A stretch of DNA of 64,000 bases, taken from Chitinophagaceae bacterium (GTDB taxonomy: Bacteria; Bacteroidota; Bacteroidia; Chitinophagales; Chitinophagaceae). Position 1 is the first letter of the stretch; every line of letters begins with the position of its first letter. Positions 26,202 to 35,037 of the stretch are shown in pieces. Location: contig CANGIT010000011.1 of assembly GCA_947454155.1 (NCBI GenBank), positions 60,800 through 124,799 on the forward strand, read 5' to 3'. The notes below the pieces were generated by a model. That model was not told where the DNA came from. It ran no database searches and saw only the letters and a list, made by a program, of their open reading frames with translations. The position numbers were made by a program, and so were the translations under genes.

Positions 26202-27809
26202 ATGACAGTTTCCACATTAACTTCCATTCGCATGCCTCAACATTTATCAGCAGGATTTACCCATCCCGACCTTATTCACTATCAGCTGAGTCCCGAAAAC
26301 CTTATTACAGCCACCCTGGAAAGAAACGAAGGACAATTGAATAATACCGGCGCCCTGGTGATACAAACGGGAACATTTACGGGAAGAAGCCCCAAAGACA
26401 AATTCATCGTCAAAGACGAATTGACAAAAGATACAGTTCACTGGAATGAATTCAATATTGGGATTGAACCAAAATATTTCGATCTGGTGCACGACAAAAT
26501 GATGACCTACCTCTCCGAAAAAGAAGTTTGGATCAGAGATGCCTATGCCTGTGCCGATCCTGCCTATCGTTTGAACATCAGGGTCATCAATGAAAATCCC
26601 TGGAGCAATCTTTTTGCCTACAACATGTTTCTGCGTCCGGAGGAAAAAGAACTGGAACATTTCATTCCGGATTGGACCATCCTACAGGCGCCAGGATTCA
26701 AAGCCGACCATGTGGTTGACGGTACCCGTCAGGAAAACTTCGCCATGGTAAATTTCAGCAAGAAAATGATTTTGATTGGCGGTACCGGATATACCGGCGA
26801 AATTAAAAAAGGAATTTTCACCATTCTTAATTACATACTCCCTCACGACAAGAACGTATTGAGCATGCATTGTTCTGCCAACGTAGGCAAAGAAGGCGAT
26901 ACGGCCATTTTCTTTGGTTTGAGCGGCACAGGCAAAACCACCTTGAGTGCCGACCCCAACAGGAATCTGATTGGCGATGATGAACATGGCTGGACAGACA
27001 ACACTGTTTTTAATTTTGAAGGAGGATGCTATGCGAAGACAATAGATCTCAGCGAAGAAAAAGAGCCAGAGATTTTCAAAGCCATCAGACCGGGGGCGTT
27101 GGTGGAAAATACCACTTTTTTTGCGGGCACCAACACCATTGATTTTCACAGTAAAAAAATCACAGAAAACACAAGAGTCAGTTATCCTCTGCATTTTATC
27201 AGCAACGCATTGCATCCGGCCATTGGCCAGACGCCTAAAAACATATTCTTTTTAACCGCCGATGCTTATGGTATTTTGCCTCCCATCAGCAAACTCAATC
27301 CCGGACAGGCCATGTATCAGTTCATCAGTGGATACACGGCAAAAGTTGCCGGCACCGAAGCCGGTGTAATTGAGCCAAAATCAACATTCAGTGCCTGCTT
27401 TGGAGCACCATTCCTACCCCTTCATCCGGCTAAATATGCCGAAATGCTGGGTCGAAAAATGAAAGCGCATAAAGTGAATGTATGGATGATCAATACTGGA
27501 TGGAGCGGTGGTCCATACGGCATCGGACATCGCATGAACCTTGCTTATACCAGAGCCATGATAACTGCGGCATTGGAAGGAAAACTTGACAACGTGAATT
27601 TTGAAAAGCATGAAATTTTTGGGATGATGATGCCGACTGAATGCCCTGGGGTACCCAGTGAAATCTTGAATCCGAGGAACACCTGGTCCGATAAAAATGA
27701 ATACGATAAAAAAGCAAAGGCGCTGGCCATGCAGTTCGTCGACAACTTTAAAAAGTATGCCTCCAATGCCAGCAAGGAAATCATGGATGCGGCCCCCAAA
27801 ATCGACTAA
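26202..27809 (+). CDS. pckA: Phosphoenolpyruvate carboxykinase (ATP)
   Basis: Converts oxaloacetate and ATP to PEP, the entry to gluconeogenesis. 535 residues from the ATG at 26202; an in-frame ATG at 26136 lies ahead of the -7 promoter element. The substrate site includes TGRSPKDKFIV. The P-loop is FGLSGTGKTTLSADP (about 238-252) and kinase-2 is LIGDDEHGW (about 256). The arginine-containing ENTRVSYPLHFI is also present. The length is typical of the ATP-dependent family. Confidence 0.97.
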   Translation: MTVSTLTSIRMPQHLSAGFTHPDLIHYQLSPENLITATLERNEGQLNNTGALVIQTGTFTGRSPKDKFIVKDELTKDTVHWNEFNIGIEPKYFDLVHDKMMTYLSEKEVWIRDAYACADPAYRLNIRVINENPWSNLFAYNMFLRPEEKELEHFIPDWTILQAPGFKADHVVDGTRQENFAMVNFSKKMILIGGTGYTGEIKKGIFTILNYILPHDKNVLSMHCSANVGKEGDTAIFFGLSGTGKTTLSADPNRNLIGDDEHGWTDNTVFNFEGGCYAKTIDLSEEKEPEIFKAIRPGALVENTTFFAGTNTIDFHSKKITENTRVSYPLHFISNALHPAIGQTPKNIFFLTADAYGILPPISKLNPGQAMYQFISGYTAKVAGTEAGVIEPKSTFSACFGAPFLPLHPAKYAEMLGRKMKAHKVNVWMINTGWSGGPYGIGHRMNLAYTRAMITAALEGKLDNVNFEKHEIFGMMMPTECPGVPSEILNPRNTWSDKNEYDKKAKALAMQFVDNFKKYASNASKEIMDAAPKID

Positions 27810-27834
27810 ACATTAAAAAATATAAGGGACCTAT

Positions 27835-27875
27835 CAAGTGATTGAAGTGCATCAAAAAGACATTTCAATCACTTG
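27835..27875. repeat. 12-bp perfect inverted repeat between pckA and scoB
   Basis: CAAGTGATTGAA (27835-27846) and TTCAATCACTTG (27864-27875) flank a 17-nt loop, and three more inner pairs are possible. The right arm encodes the last codons of scoB and the loop holds its stop. No U tract, so termination is uncertain. Confidence 0.6.
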
Positions 27876-28508
27876 GTCGGCTAAGACCAGCCTGCCTGCC
27901 GTTTTGGATTGAATCTCCTCCACCGAAACGCCGGGAGCCCTTTCCAAAAGTTTGAAACCTTCTTTTGTCAATTCCATTACAGCAAGTTCGGTGACAATTT
28001 TTCTTACACAGCGTGTACCCGTTAACGGGAGTGTACATTGCGGAAGTAATTTGCTTTCTCCTTTAGGATTGGTATGCATCATGGCGACAATGATATTTTT
28101 TGCACTGGCCACAAGATCCATGGCGCCGCCCATGCCTTTCACCATCTTCCCCGGAATTTTCCAGTTGGCAATATCTCCAGTATCACTTACTTCCATGGCG
28201 CCAAGCACAGTAAGGTCTACCCTGCCAGCCCTGATCATGCCGAAACTCATGGCACTATCGAAAACAGATGAGCCCGGCAAGGTGGTGATGGTTTGTTTGC
28301 CCGCATTGATGAGATCGGCGTCTTCTTCGCCTTCAAATGGAAAAGGGCCCATTCCCAGCAACCCGTTCTCACTTTGCAATACCACCTTCATCCCATCGGG
28401 TATATAATTGGCCACTAATGTAGGGATGCCAATGCCAAGGTTAACGTAATAGCCATCTCTAAGTTCTTGCGCGATGCGTTGTGCGATCTGAAATTTATCT
28501 AAAGCCAT
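27852..28508 (-). CDS. scoB: 3-oxoacid CoA-transferase subunit B
   Basis: 218-residue beta subunit of succinyl-CoA:3-ketoacid CoA-transferase, which moves CoA between succinate and acetoacetate. The catalytic Glu lies in [12 protein letters not shown] (about residue 52). The glycine-rich [12 protein letters not shown] and [11 protein letters not shown] segments are typical. It follows scoA by 33 bp. Confidence 0.93.
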   Translation of the reverse strand: MALDKFQIAQRIAQELRDGYYVNLGIGIPTLVANYIPDGMKVVLQSENGLLGMGPFPFEGEEDADLINAGKQTITTLPGSSVFDSAMSFGMIRAGRVDLTVLGAMEVSDTGDIANWKIPGKMVKGMGGAMDLVASAKNIIVAMMHTNPKGESKLLPQCTLPLTGTRCVRKIVTELAVMELTKEGFKLLERAPGVSVEEIQSKTAGRLVLADQVIEMSF

Positions 28509-28541
28509 AAATTATTTTTTATTGGGAATACGGAAATGAAA

Positions 28542-29243
28542 TCAGTTGATTTTCTTTCTAGTGGTTCTTTGTTCAATTCGTTTTTCATAATCATTCCCCT
28601 GGAAAATCCTGTTCACATAAATACCTGGCGTATGAATCATGTTGGGATCAAGAGATCCTACAGGTACCAGTTCTTCCACTTCCGCAATAGTTATTTTTCC
28701 CGCCATAGCCATCAGCGGATTGAAATTTCTTGCGGTATCTTTATAAATGAGATTGCCCATCGCATCTCCTTTCCAAGCCTTGATGATGGCGAAATCAGCA
28801 TCAAAGGCCATTTCCAGCAAATAATCTTTGCCCTTAAAATTTCGCATCTCTTTTCCGGCTGCCACTTCCGTGCCCACTCCTGCCGGTGTGAAAATGGCAG
28901 GCATTCCATACCCGGCCGCCAGGCAACGCGTGGCAAGGGTCCCCTGTGGAATCAACTCCACCTCGAGCTCACCGCTCAACAACTGACGCTCGAATTCTGC
29001 GTTTTCACCTACGTATGAGGAAATCATCTTTTTGACAAGCTTCTTCTGTAACATCAACCCTATGCCAAAATCATCAACTCCGGCATTGTTGGAAATACAG
29101 GTAAGTCCACTGATGCCTTTTTCTACAATGGCGGCTATGCAATTTTCGGGAATGCCGCAGAGTCCAAATCCTCCCAGTAAAATAGTGCTATTATCGGCGA
29201 TGTCGGCAATGGCTGCAGCTGCGTTGACACACACTTTATTCAT
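28542..29243 (-). CDS. scoA: 3-oxoacid CoA-transferase subunit A
   Basis: 233-residue alpha subunit partnering scoB. Family motifs: ILLGGFGLCGIPENCI (about 21-36), ISNNAGVDDFGIG, GTLATRCLAAGYGMPAIFTP. Its start overlaps the stop of the DUF4296 gene by 4 bp, placing it in the bamD-porD transcription unit. It probably serves acetoacetate or butanoate metabolism. Confidence 0.93.
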   Translation of the reverse strand: MNKVCVNAAAAIADIADNSTILLGGFGLCGIPENCIAAIVEKGISGLTCISNNAGVDDFGIGLMLQKKLVKKMISSYVGENAEFERQLLSGELEVELIPQGTLATRCLAAGYGMPAIFTPAGVGTEVAAGKEMRNFKGKDYLLEMAFDADFAIIKAWKGDAMGNLIYKDTARNFNPLMAMAGKITIAEVEELVPVGSLDPNMIHTPGIYVNRIFQGNDYEKRIEQRTTRKKIN

Positions 29244-29611
29244 ATTCGCGCTTTATTAAGGTTAATTTCAATTTTTCTTTTTTCCCTGTTTTGTTTGGAT
29301 TCAATCGAATCGAGTATGTTCATCATCATTTCGGGATGTGAATAATAATAACGATAACTGTCATAAAACTGACGGGAGGAGATGTGATAGTGGTCAAAGA
29401 TGGCTTGCTGCATCTTCATGTTTTTAAAGGTATCATCGAGGGCAGGATTGAATTTCTTCAACACATCTGCGGCATAGGCATCCGCTTTGAGATAATCCCA
29501 TAAAACAGATTCCATTTTAGAAGCTGGAATCAGTTGGGCTGGCGGGTCTGTTACGGTATGACAAGCCATCATGCCACAGAGAAAAAAAGCATAAAATCGG
29601 AAACGCATCAT
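29240..29611 (-). CDS. DUF4296 lipoprotein
   Basis: 123 residues, recognised as DUF4296. A short signal ends in a lipobox-like GMMAC (Cys about 17). The rest is helical: LIPASKMESVLWDYLKADAY, FDHYHISSRQFYDSYRYY and a charged C-terminal helix. It overlaps the porD stop by 4 bp and the scoA start by 4 bp, so translation is probably coupled. Likely an envelope lipoprotein; function unknown. Confidence 0.78.
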   Translation of the reverse strand: MMRFRFYAFFLCGMMACHTVTDPPAQLIPASKMESVLWDYLKADAYAADVLKKFNPALDDTFKNMKMQQAIFDHYHISSRQFYDSYRYYYSHPEMMMNILDSIESKQNREKRKIEINLNKARI

Positions 29612-30525
29612 TTCAATTCATCTTTGTATTTGGCGGCATTGGTGATATCCAATCGCGACAACACTTCTGCGGCCCTGGCCTTGTCGGGCGGCGCGGCTTT
29701 GGAAAATATCTTGATCAATTCTGTTGATTTGCCCTGAAAGAAAAACTGATTGATCATTGTATTCGGATTTTCAGCATTGAAGGCTTCCAGCTGATTGAGC
29801 ACATTCAACATTTCGGCTCTTGCCGTTTTTTCATCCTCGTAAAACTTATCGAGGCTGTTCCTGTAATAGTTGTAATACACCTCGTGCATCACATCATATC
29901 TTGTATCCAGCATGTTGGCCGTGAGCCAATACCGGTTTCGGATACCATCAAAGGCTTTCCAACCGGTGATGTTTCTTCCATCAGGTGCGTTGTTGATGAT
30001 GTTTTGTGCTTTTTGAAAATACGGATCACCTCCATGTAAGGAAAAGGAAGCGGCGTCGAAGCCAATGATCATATAGGCATAATAGGCGAATACAGCAGTA
30101 AGATTGGAGGCTTGCGGATCGTTTCCGGTAACCCTATTCTCATTGAAATCGAGTTGTTGAAACTCGAGGTATTTGAAAGTGATATTATCATCCTTATAAC
30201 TGACTAACGGCGAAACATAAGAACTATTGAACACTGGCCTGGCCACCTGTATGGTCAGCGATGCTGTATAAACATTCAGCTCATCGGTTGATTCTAAATT
30301 AAGGTTGAAATTGCATTCAATCCTTTCATCAGCCGTATATACATCACTCGTCCATTTTCTGTTGTTCAGAAAATTATTCAATGCGGTCTGCAATGTCTGA
30401 AAAGTATTCTTACTTACATTATTGGCTACCTTGGTGGTATTAACGGATACCCTTGCACGAAGTTCCTGGGCGTGCGAATGAATGAGCAAAAGAATGAAAA
30501 GGAATGATAATGATATTTTACGCAT
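29608..30525 (-). CDS. porD: Type IX secretion protein PorD (DUF4835)
   Basis: 305 residues from the ATG at 30525, with signal peptide MRKISLSFLFILLLIHSHA-Q. The mature protein matches DUF4835/PorD, a periplasmic or outer membrane component linked to type IX secretion in Bacteroidota: NTFQTLQTALNNFLNNRKW, AYYAYMIIGFDAASFS and GWKAFDGIRNRYWL. It overlaps the coaBC stop by 8 bp. Three T9SS cargo proteins are encoded elsewhere in this window, consistent with a working system. Confidence 0.85.
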   Translation of the reverse strand: MRKISLSFLFILLLIHSHAQELRARVSVNTTKVANNVSKNTFQTLQTALNNFLNNRKWTSDVYTADERIECNFNLNLESTDELNVYTASLTIQVARPVFNSSYVSPLVSYKDDNITFKYLEFQQLDFNENRVTGNDPQASNLTAVFAYYAYMIIGFDAASFSLHGGDPYFQKAQNIINNAPDGRNITGWKAFDGIRNRYWLTANMLDTRYDVMHEVYYNYYRNSLDKFYEDEKTARAEMLNVLNQLEAFNAENPNTMINQFFFQGKSTELIKIFSKAAPPDKARAAEVLSRLDITNAAKYKDELK

Positions 30526-31711
30526 GAAGGCGATTGACGATGTGATTGACAATGTCGGCAGCGACTTCTTTTTTAGATTTCAATTCAAAAAAGAACTCCC
30601 GCCCTTCCTTATCAAAAATACTGATTTTATTGGTGTCAGTTCCAAATCCGGCACCGGCATCATTGAGTGAATTCAGAACAATCATGTCTGCATTTTTTGA
30701 AGCCAGTTTTTTCAATGCATTTTCTTTTTCGTGTTCGGTTTCCAATGCAAATCCAACAAGCAACTGTCCTTGCTTTTTGATGGCGCCTAGTGTTTTGAGT
30801 ATGTCTTCTGTGCGGGTCAACGTAAGCTGGACTGTTGAATCCGACTTTTTAATTTTCTGTTCGGCAGGATCGGCTATGGTATAATCAGCCACGGCGGCAC
30901 TCATCACAGCAATATCTGCTTCTTTAAATGATGCTAAACTGGCGGCTAACATATCTGCAGCTGATTTAACTTTCACCAGCTTTATGCCCTGTGGCATTGC
31001 AGCTGAAGTTGGTCCGCAAATCAACGTCACATCTGCTCCTCTCGACTTACACTCTTGCGCGATGGCGATGCCCATTTTTCCTGAGGAATGATTCCCTATA
31101 AATCTTACAGGGTCAATTGCCTCATAGGTGGGTCCGGCTGTTATCATCACCTTCTTGTCTTTCAGATCATGAACATGACTAAAATGATGCTCCAACCAAC
31201 GGATGATGTTTTCGGGCTCGGCCATTCTTCCCGGGCCAATCAATCCACTGGCCAATTCTCCATTTTCAACTGGAATGATATGATTGCCGTAAGAAGTTAT
31301 TTTTTCCAAATTGGCTTGCATGGAAGGATGCTTCCACATGTCTTCGTCCATTGCCGGCGCCACCACCACTTCACAGGTTGATGAAAGATAAACAGCCATC
31401 AACAGATTATCACAAAGGCCTGCCGACATTTTAGCCAACGTATTGCAACTTAGGGGGGCAATCAGCATGATATCGGCCCATCTTCCGAGCATCACATGAT
31501 TAGACCAGGAGTCATTTTCTGATAAATGATGCAATACCTCGTTTTTAGACAAAGTGGAAAGTGTAAGCGGGGCGACAAACTGAGTACCGGCGGGTGTCAT
31601 CACCACTTTAACTTCGGCACCTGCTTTTATCAGACCTCTGATCAATAAAGCGGATTTATAGGCAGCTATACTGCCGGTAATTCCCAATAAGATTTTCTTT
31701 CCTTTTAACAT
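30518..31711 (-). CDS. coaBC: Phosphopantothenoylcysteine decarboxylase / phosphopantothenate-cysteine ligase
   Basis: Bifunctional coenzyme A enzyme. The N-terminal flavin-dependent decarboxylase (about 1-180) starts MLKGKKILLGITGSIAAYK and has SNHVMLGRWADIMLIAPLS and PAMDEDMW. The C-terminal ligase (about 190-397) has ITAGPTYEAIDPVRFI and NHSSGKMGIAIAQE. Start taken at 31711, which gives the canonical N-terminus; the longer MRGIF start at 31726 lies inside a hairpin. A GC-rich terminator-like hairpin sits just upstream (31719-31736). Confidence 0.94.
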   Translation of the reverse strand: MLKGKKILLGITGSIAAYKSALLIRGLIKAGAEVKVVMTPAGTQFVAPLTLSTLSKNEVLHHLSENDSWSNHVMLGRWADIMLIAPLSCNTLAKMSAGLCDNLLMAVYLSSTCEVVVAPAMDEDMWKHPSMQANLEKITSYGNHIIPVENGELASGLIGPGRMAEPENIIRWLEHHFSHVHDLKDKKVMITAGPTYEAIDPVRFIGNHSSGKMGIAIAQECKSRGADVTLICGPTSAAMPQGIKLVKVKSAADMLAASLASFKEADIAVMSAAVADYTIADPAEQKIKKSDSTVQLTLTRTEDILKTLGAIKKQGQLLVGFALETEHEKENALKKLASKNADMIVLNSLNDAGAGFGTDTNKISIFDKEGREFFFELKSKKEVAADIVNHIVNRLHA

Positions 31712-31737
31712 AAAAATACCCCGCATTGCTGCGGGGC
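31712..31737 (-). terminator. GC-rich hairpin with T-rich tail between rpoZ and coaBC
   Basis: CCCCGC-AGCAAT-GCGGGG followed by TATTTTT directly before the coaBC start codon (minus strand). It looks like an intrinsic terminator, or an attenuator acting on coaBC and the genes below. Confidence 0.65.
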
Positions 31738-31784
31738 TAAATTATAACAACTATTTGAAAACAAACACGAATGTGCTGAAAGAA

Positions 31785-32126
31785 TTAGCTATAAAGATTA
31801 TCCTCATTTCTGCGGAAGTATACTTTGTCCTCCAAAAATTCAGTAGTAGCCAACAAAGCTGGATTGGGCATTCTTTCGTAAGCTCTGGATATTTCTATCT
31901 GCTCTTTATTTTCATGAATTTCTTCCAAGCTATCAGTATGGCTGGCAAACTCCTCGAGTTTATTGTGAAGTTCTTCTTTCACCGAAATATTGATCTGATT
32001 GGCTCTCTTGGCAATAATGGCTATGGATTCATACACATTGCCGGTTTTTTCTTTCAAATCTGAAAGACTCTTAGGCTCTGCAGAGCTGCTGGTATTACTG
32101 CTGAGATGACGACGTAATTTGCTCAT
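31785..32126 (-). CDS. rpoZ: RNA polymerase omega subunit (RPB6-like)
   Basis: 113 residues matching the divergent omega subunit of Bacteroidota: a core with GNVYESIAIIAKRANQINIS, the RPB6/omega signature. Surrounding helices are charged, and YERMPNPALLATTEFLED is near the C-terminus. It starts 32 bp inside the bamD 3' end. Position between bamD and coaBC supports the call. Confidence 0.85.
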   Translation of the reverse strand: MSKLRRHLSSNTSSSAEPKSLSDLKEKTGNVYESIAIIAKRANQINISVKEELHNKLEEFASHTDSLEEIHENKEQIEISRAYERMPNPALLATTEFLEDKVYFRRNEDNLYS

Positions 32127-32922
32127 TTTTAATGGCTTTTATTTGGTTTTGACTTTGTGTGCTATATGTTTCTGCTTCTTTGAGCAGTATGGATTCCGGG
32201 TAACGATCTGCAAAATCCTGACATTCTGTAATCACTTTCTCAAATCTTTCTTCTTGCTTTGTCACGATACTCATTTTGGCAAACTTGAAATAAGATTTCA
32301 CCACCATGAGCTTGTATAAATCACCTGAAGTGGATTCGGGATAATTGTTCAGCAAATTGGAGAAAGCGATAGCTGCGGCCCTGAACTCACTGAGATTGTA
32401 ATAAAGCTGAGCGCCTCTGTATTCTTTCAGTTCCAATTTGGCTCTGCATTTATCAATGATTTCAGCCGCTTCTTTTACTTTTTCAGACCCTGGATGCGTG
32501 TTGATAAAACTTTGCATCATGCCGATGGCTTTGGTGGTATTCACTTGCTCCAATTCCAGCTTAGGCGATTGCTTATAAAAGCAATAAGCTCTCATGAAAT
32601 CTACCTCTTCTGCTTTATTACTGTTGGGGAATACTTCCAGATAGCCTCTGAACAGATTTTCGGCCTCCTTGTAAAAGCCATCATAATAAAAACAATAGGC
32701 GTATTTATAATAAAGATCTTCAAATTTCACTGTCCCCTTGTAAACTGGAAACAGTTCCTCAAAAAGCTGCTGTGCGTACTTATACTTCTTTTTGGAATAG
32801 TACTCGTCCGCTTTCGTCAATTTATAATCGTAGTCTTTACTTTTTTGAACTTTTGCAAACTCGTTGCAAGACGACAAAAAGAAAACCAACAAAATCGAAA
32901 GGTAAATAAAGACACGTTGCAT
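32095..32922 (-). CDS. bamD: Outer membrane assembly lipoprotein BamD
   Basis: 275 residues from the ATG at 32922. Signal peptide MQRVFIYLSILLVFFLSSC gives the lipobox LSSC. TPR repeats follow, with the typical ADEYYSKKKYKYAQQLFEEL and YKEAENLFRGYLEVFPNSNKA hairpins. BamD works with BamA to insert outer membrane barrels. An in-frame ATG at 33042 would place 40 extra residues before the signal peptide. First gene of the unit continuing through scoB. Confidence 0.92.
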   Translation of the reverse strand: MQRVFIYLSILLVFFLSSCNEFAKVQKSKDYDYKLTKADEYYSKKKYKYAQQLFEELFPVYKGTVKFEDLYYKYAYCFYYDGFYKEAENLFRGYLEVFPNSNKAEEVDFMRAYCFYKQSPKLELEQVNTTKAIGMMQSFINTHPGSEKVKEAAEIIDKCRAKLELKEYRGAQLYYNLSEFRAAAIAFSNLLNNYPESTSGDLYKLMVVKSYFKFAKMSIVTKQEERFEKVITECQDFADRYPESILLKEAETYSTQSQNQIKAIKNEQITSSSQQ

Positions 32923-33008
32923 AAAGAATGCGAAATTAAATGATTTTCCGCCAAAAATGGAGTGTTTTGAAAAAATATCCAAAATTGAGTTGTTAATTAA
33001 TACAAAAG

Positions 33009-33036
33009 AGAAAGTCCTCACAAGGAGGACTTTCTC
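33009..33036 (-). terminator. Hairpin downstream of the OmpA-like gene
   Basis: AGAAAGTCCTC pairs with the reverse-complementary arm GGAGGACTTTCT around ACAA; on the minus strand CTTTTGT follows. Probably terminates the 33058-34683 gene. Confidence 0.65.
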
Positions 33037-33057
33037 AAGCAAAAAGTATAAACTAGA

Positions 33058-34683
33058 TTAGTTTGATTTGATATCGATGGTATTTTTATCGCCACCGCCT
33101 ACTTCGCAGTTGGTTGAGATTCTGTCTGTGCTGATACCTTCTTTTTGAACGAGGTACAGTTTAACAGCGTCAACTCTTTGCTGACATACGGCTTGAGCAG
33201 CTTTAGAAGCTTCTGGATAACCATTGATAGAAATGTTACATTTTGGATTGGCCTTCAGCTGAGCAGCGACAACCATCAATAATGATTTAACGTCGTTGCT
33301 GATAGCAGCACCATTACCTTTAAAGGTAAGTGATGGATAATTGGCAGGACATTCAACTACTGGAGCTGGAGGATTTTTGCAGCATTCTGGTTCTGGGCAT
33401 TTTCCGATACCATCTGCATCTACAGGCTGACATTCAGTAGGTGTGATTCTTTGCTTGTCTTTGTAATCAGGAACGCCATCACCATCAGTATCCATAGACA
33501 CACCATGTGTATCAACAGCAACACCTGCAGGAGTGTTAGGCTCGCGATCGAGTTGGTTAACAACACCATCAGCATCTTCATCTTCAAATACAGGTTTAGG
33601 GAATTTGGTATGCTTAGGATTGTTGATTTCGCTGTACACATAATCCAATGGATTCAACCAGTACAAAGGCTGTACAGATTTCTTACCCAAGTTGAAGTTC
33701 AGACCCACTGAAAGGTAGTTATATGTATCCCAGTTTGGAGAAAGAACGGCATCACCATAAGGATGCTCTTGCCATTGTTGTCCATCCAACAAATCATCTT
33801 TGATGAAAGTGTGACGATCTTCAATAGCGATGTTCACTCTGTTGTTTACTTTGAAAGCGATACCCAAGATGGCAGAAGTAGAAAATCTAACAGTTTGATC
33901 GCCGAATTTAGCTCTGCGATTACCTTGGTTTTCGGCAGGAGTTTCGTAAGTTTTGTCCATGCCATCAAGCAACTTCTTGCGGATAGTTGATCTGTTGGCA
34001 TATTTAAATTCTGTACCGGTGAAAACTTCATTGAACAAAGCACTGTAAGTTGTGCCAGCAGATTCGTTTCTTGCATTCACCATTGTTTCGTAAGCAGTAG
34101 TTCCGATACCGGCACCACCATAAACGATCCAGCTTGATTTGTTTTTGTGGAATTTGATGTTGTTCAAAGTAGCCAAAGCCTGAATGCTCAGGTCTTGAAC
34201 TTTGGTTTTGTAGTTATAGTACACAACTTCAGGCGCTCTGCCAGGAACAGTAGTGATGATTGAACCATCAGTTGATCTGTAAGGAGCACTATAGTATTGA
34301 TTCCATGCAGTATTGAAAGCGTAGTTGCCTGATGCACCCCAGCTTTGGCCTTTTGCATTACCATAGGCATACTGTGCTCTTAAAGAAAATACATAACCTA
34401 ATGATTTTCTAACGTGAGCAGCGAAACCGAATGTGGGCAATTGAGCTGAAACGTCGCCTGATACATTGAACAAACCACCAGAAATACCTACTTCCCACAT
34501 GTTACGTGGCTTGGAGGGGAAATTGTAAGTGTTGTTCCAGAATTCATTTTGTTGTGGCTGACCTTTACGAGTAATCACGGTGGAGTCGTAAACATCATAA
34601 CCACTGGTGGATTTTTGAGCGAAGGCACTACCCAAACTGAGGGTAATCAACGCTAACAACAGTGTGTACTTTTTGCTTTGCAT
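33058..34683 (-). CDS. OmpA-like outer membrane protein with TSP3 repeats
   Basis: 541 residues from the ATG at 34683; signal peptide MQSKKYTLLLALITLSLGSAFA-Q (first 20 residues hold the hydrophobic core). A predicted 8-stranded barrel domain (about 45-320, WEVGISGGLFNVSGDVSAQL onward) is followed by calcium-binding thrombospondin type 3 repeats (DEDADGVVNQLD, DTDGDGVPDYKD, about 375-420). A C-terminal OmpA-like domain (about 455-541) ends the protein. The usual GHTD...LSxxRA peptidoglycan motif is degenerate (INGYPEASKAAQAVCQQRV): the Arg remains and the Asp is replaced. Probably an abundant structural porin-like protein. Confidence 0.85.
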   Translation of the reverse strand: MQSKKYTLLLALITLSLGSAFAQKSTSGYDVYDSTVITRKGQPQQNEFWNNTYNFPSKPRNMWEVGISGGLFNVSGDVSAQLPTFGFAAHVRKSLGYVFSLRAQYAYGNAKGQSWGASGNYAFNTAWNQYYSAPYRSTDGSIITTVPGRAPEVVYYNYKTKVQDLSIQALATLNNIKFHKNKSSWIVYGGAGIGTTAYETMVNARNESAGTTYSALFNEVFTGTEFKYANRSTIRKKLLDGMDKTYETPAENQGNRRAKFGDQTVRFSTSAILGIAFKVNNRVNIAIEDRHTFIKDDLLDGQQWQEHPYGDAVLSPNWDTYNYLSVGLNFNLGKKSVQPLYWLNPLDYVYSEINNPKHTKFPKPVFEDEDADGVVNQLDREPNTPAGVAVDTHGVSMDTDGDGVPDYKDKQRITPTECQPVDADGIGKCPEPECCKNPPAPVVECPANYPSLTFKGNGAAISNDVKSLLMVVAAQLKANPKCNISINGYPEASKAAQAVCQQRVDAVKLYLVQKEGISTDRISTNCEVGGGDKNTIDIKSN

Positions 34684-35037
34684 AATTAAAGGGTTGATAA
34701 AAATTATTGATGATACAATATTAGTGGTAGCAAAAATATCCAAGAAATGTTCAAAAACCAAAAAAAATTAACTTTTTTGCATCAGAACAATTTAAAGGTC
34801 AATTTACTACGAATTAGATGACATGATTTTATATCAAATCGTTGCATTAATTACCTGTTCCGCCTTTTTGTAACCCATTGAACTTTATTTTCGAACAGAA
34901 ACCTTCGGGAATCTGTATCTTGCTACTTGATATCCCATCTTTTGGCCTCAAAAACCACTGCATTGCGGAAGTTTTTCAAAAGTTTGCCGATGGGATTGTC
35001 TTTTTTCAATGAGTCTACGTGTTAAACTTATATCCGC
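34684..35037. other. 354-bp intergenic region between divergent genes
   Basis: Holds the OmpA-like gene promoter at 34731-34762 and A/T-rich sequence. No tRNA, small ORF or strong hairpin was seen. A promoter for the polyprenyl synthase gene was not identified. Confidence 0.6.
34731..34762 (-). promoter_or_regulatory. Promoter of the OmpA-like gene
   Basis: On the minus strand TTTG (34759-34762), a 20-bp spacer and TATTTTTG (34731-34738) match the Bacteroidota consensus. The predicted leader is about 40 nt. Confidence 0.65.

Noticed and set aside
34684..35037. Possible tRNA or small RNA in the largest gap
   Set aside because: No cloverleaf or strong hairpin with a T tail was found by eye.
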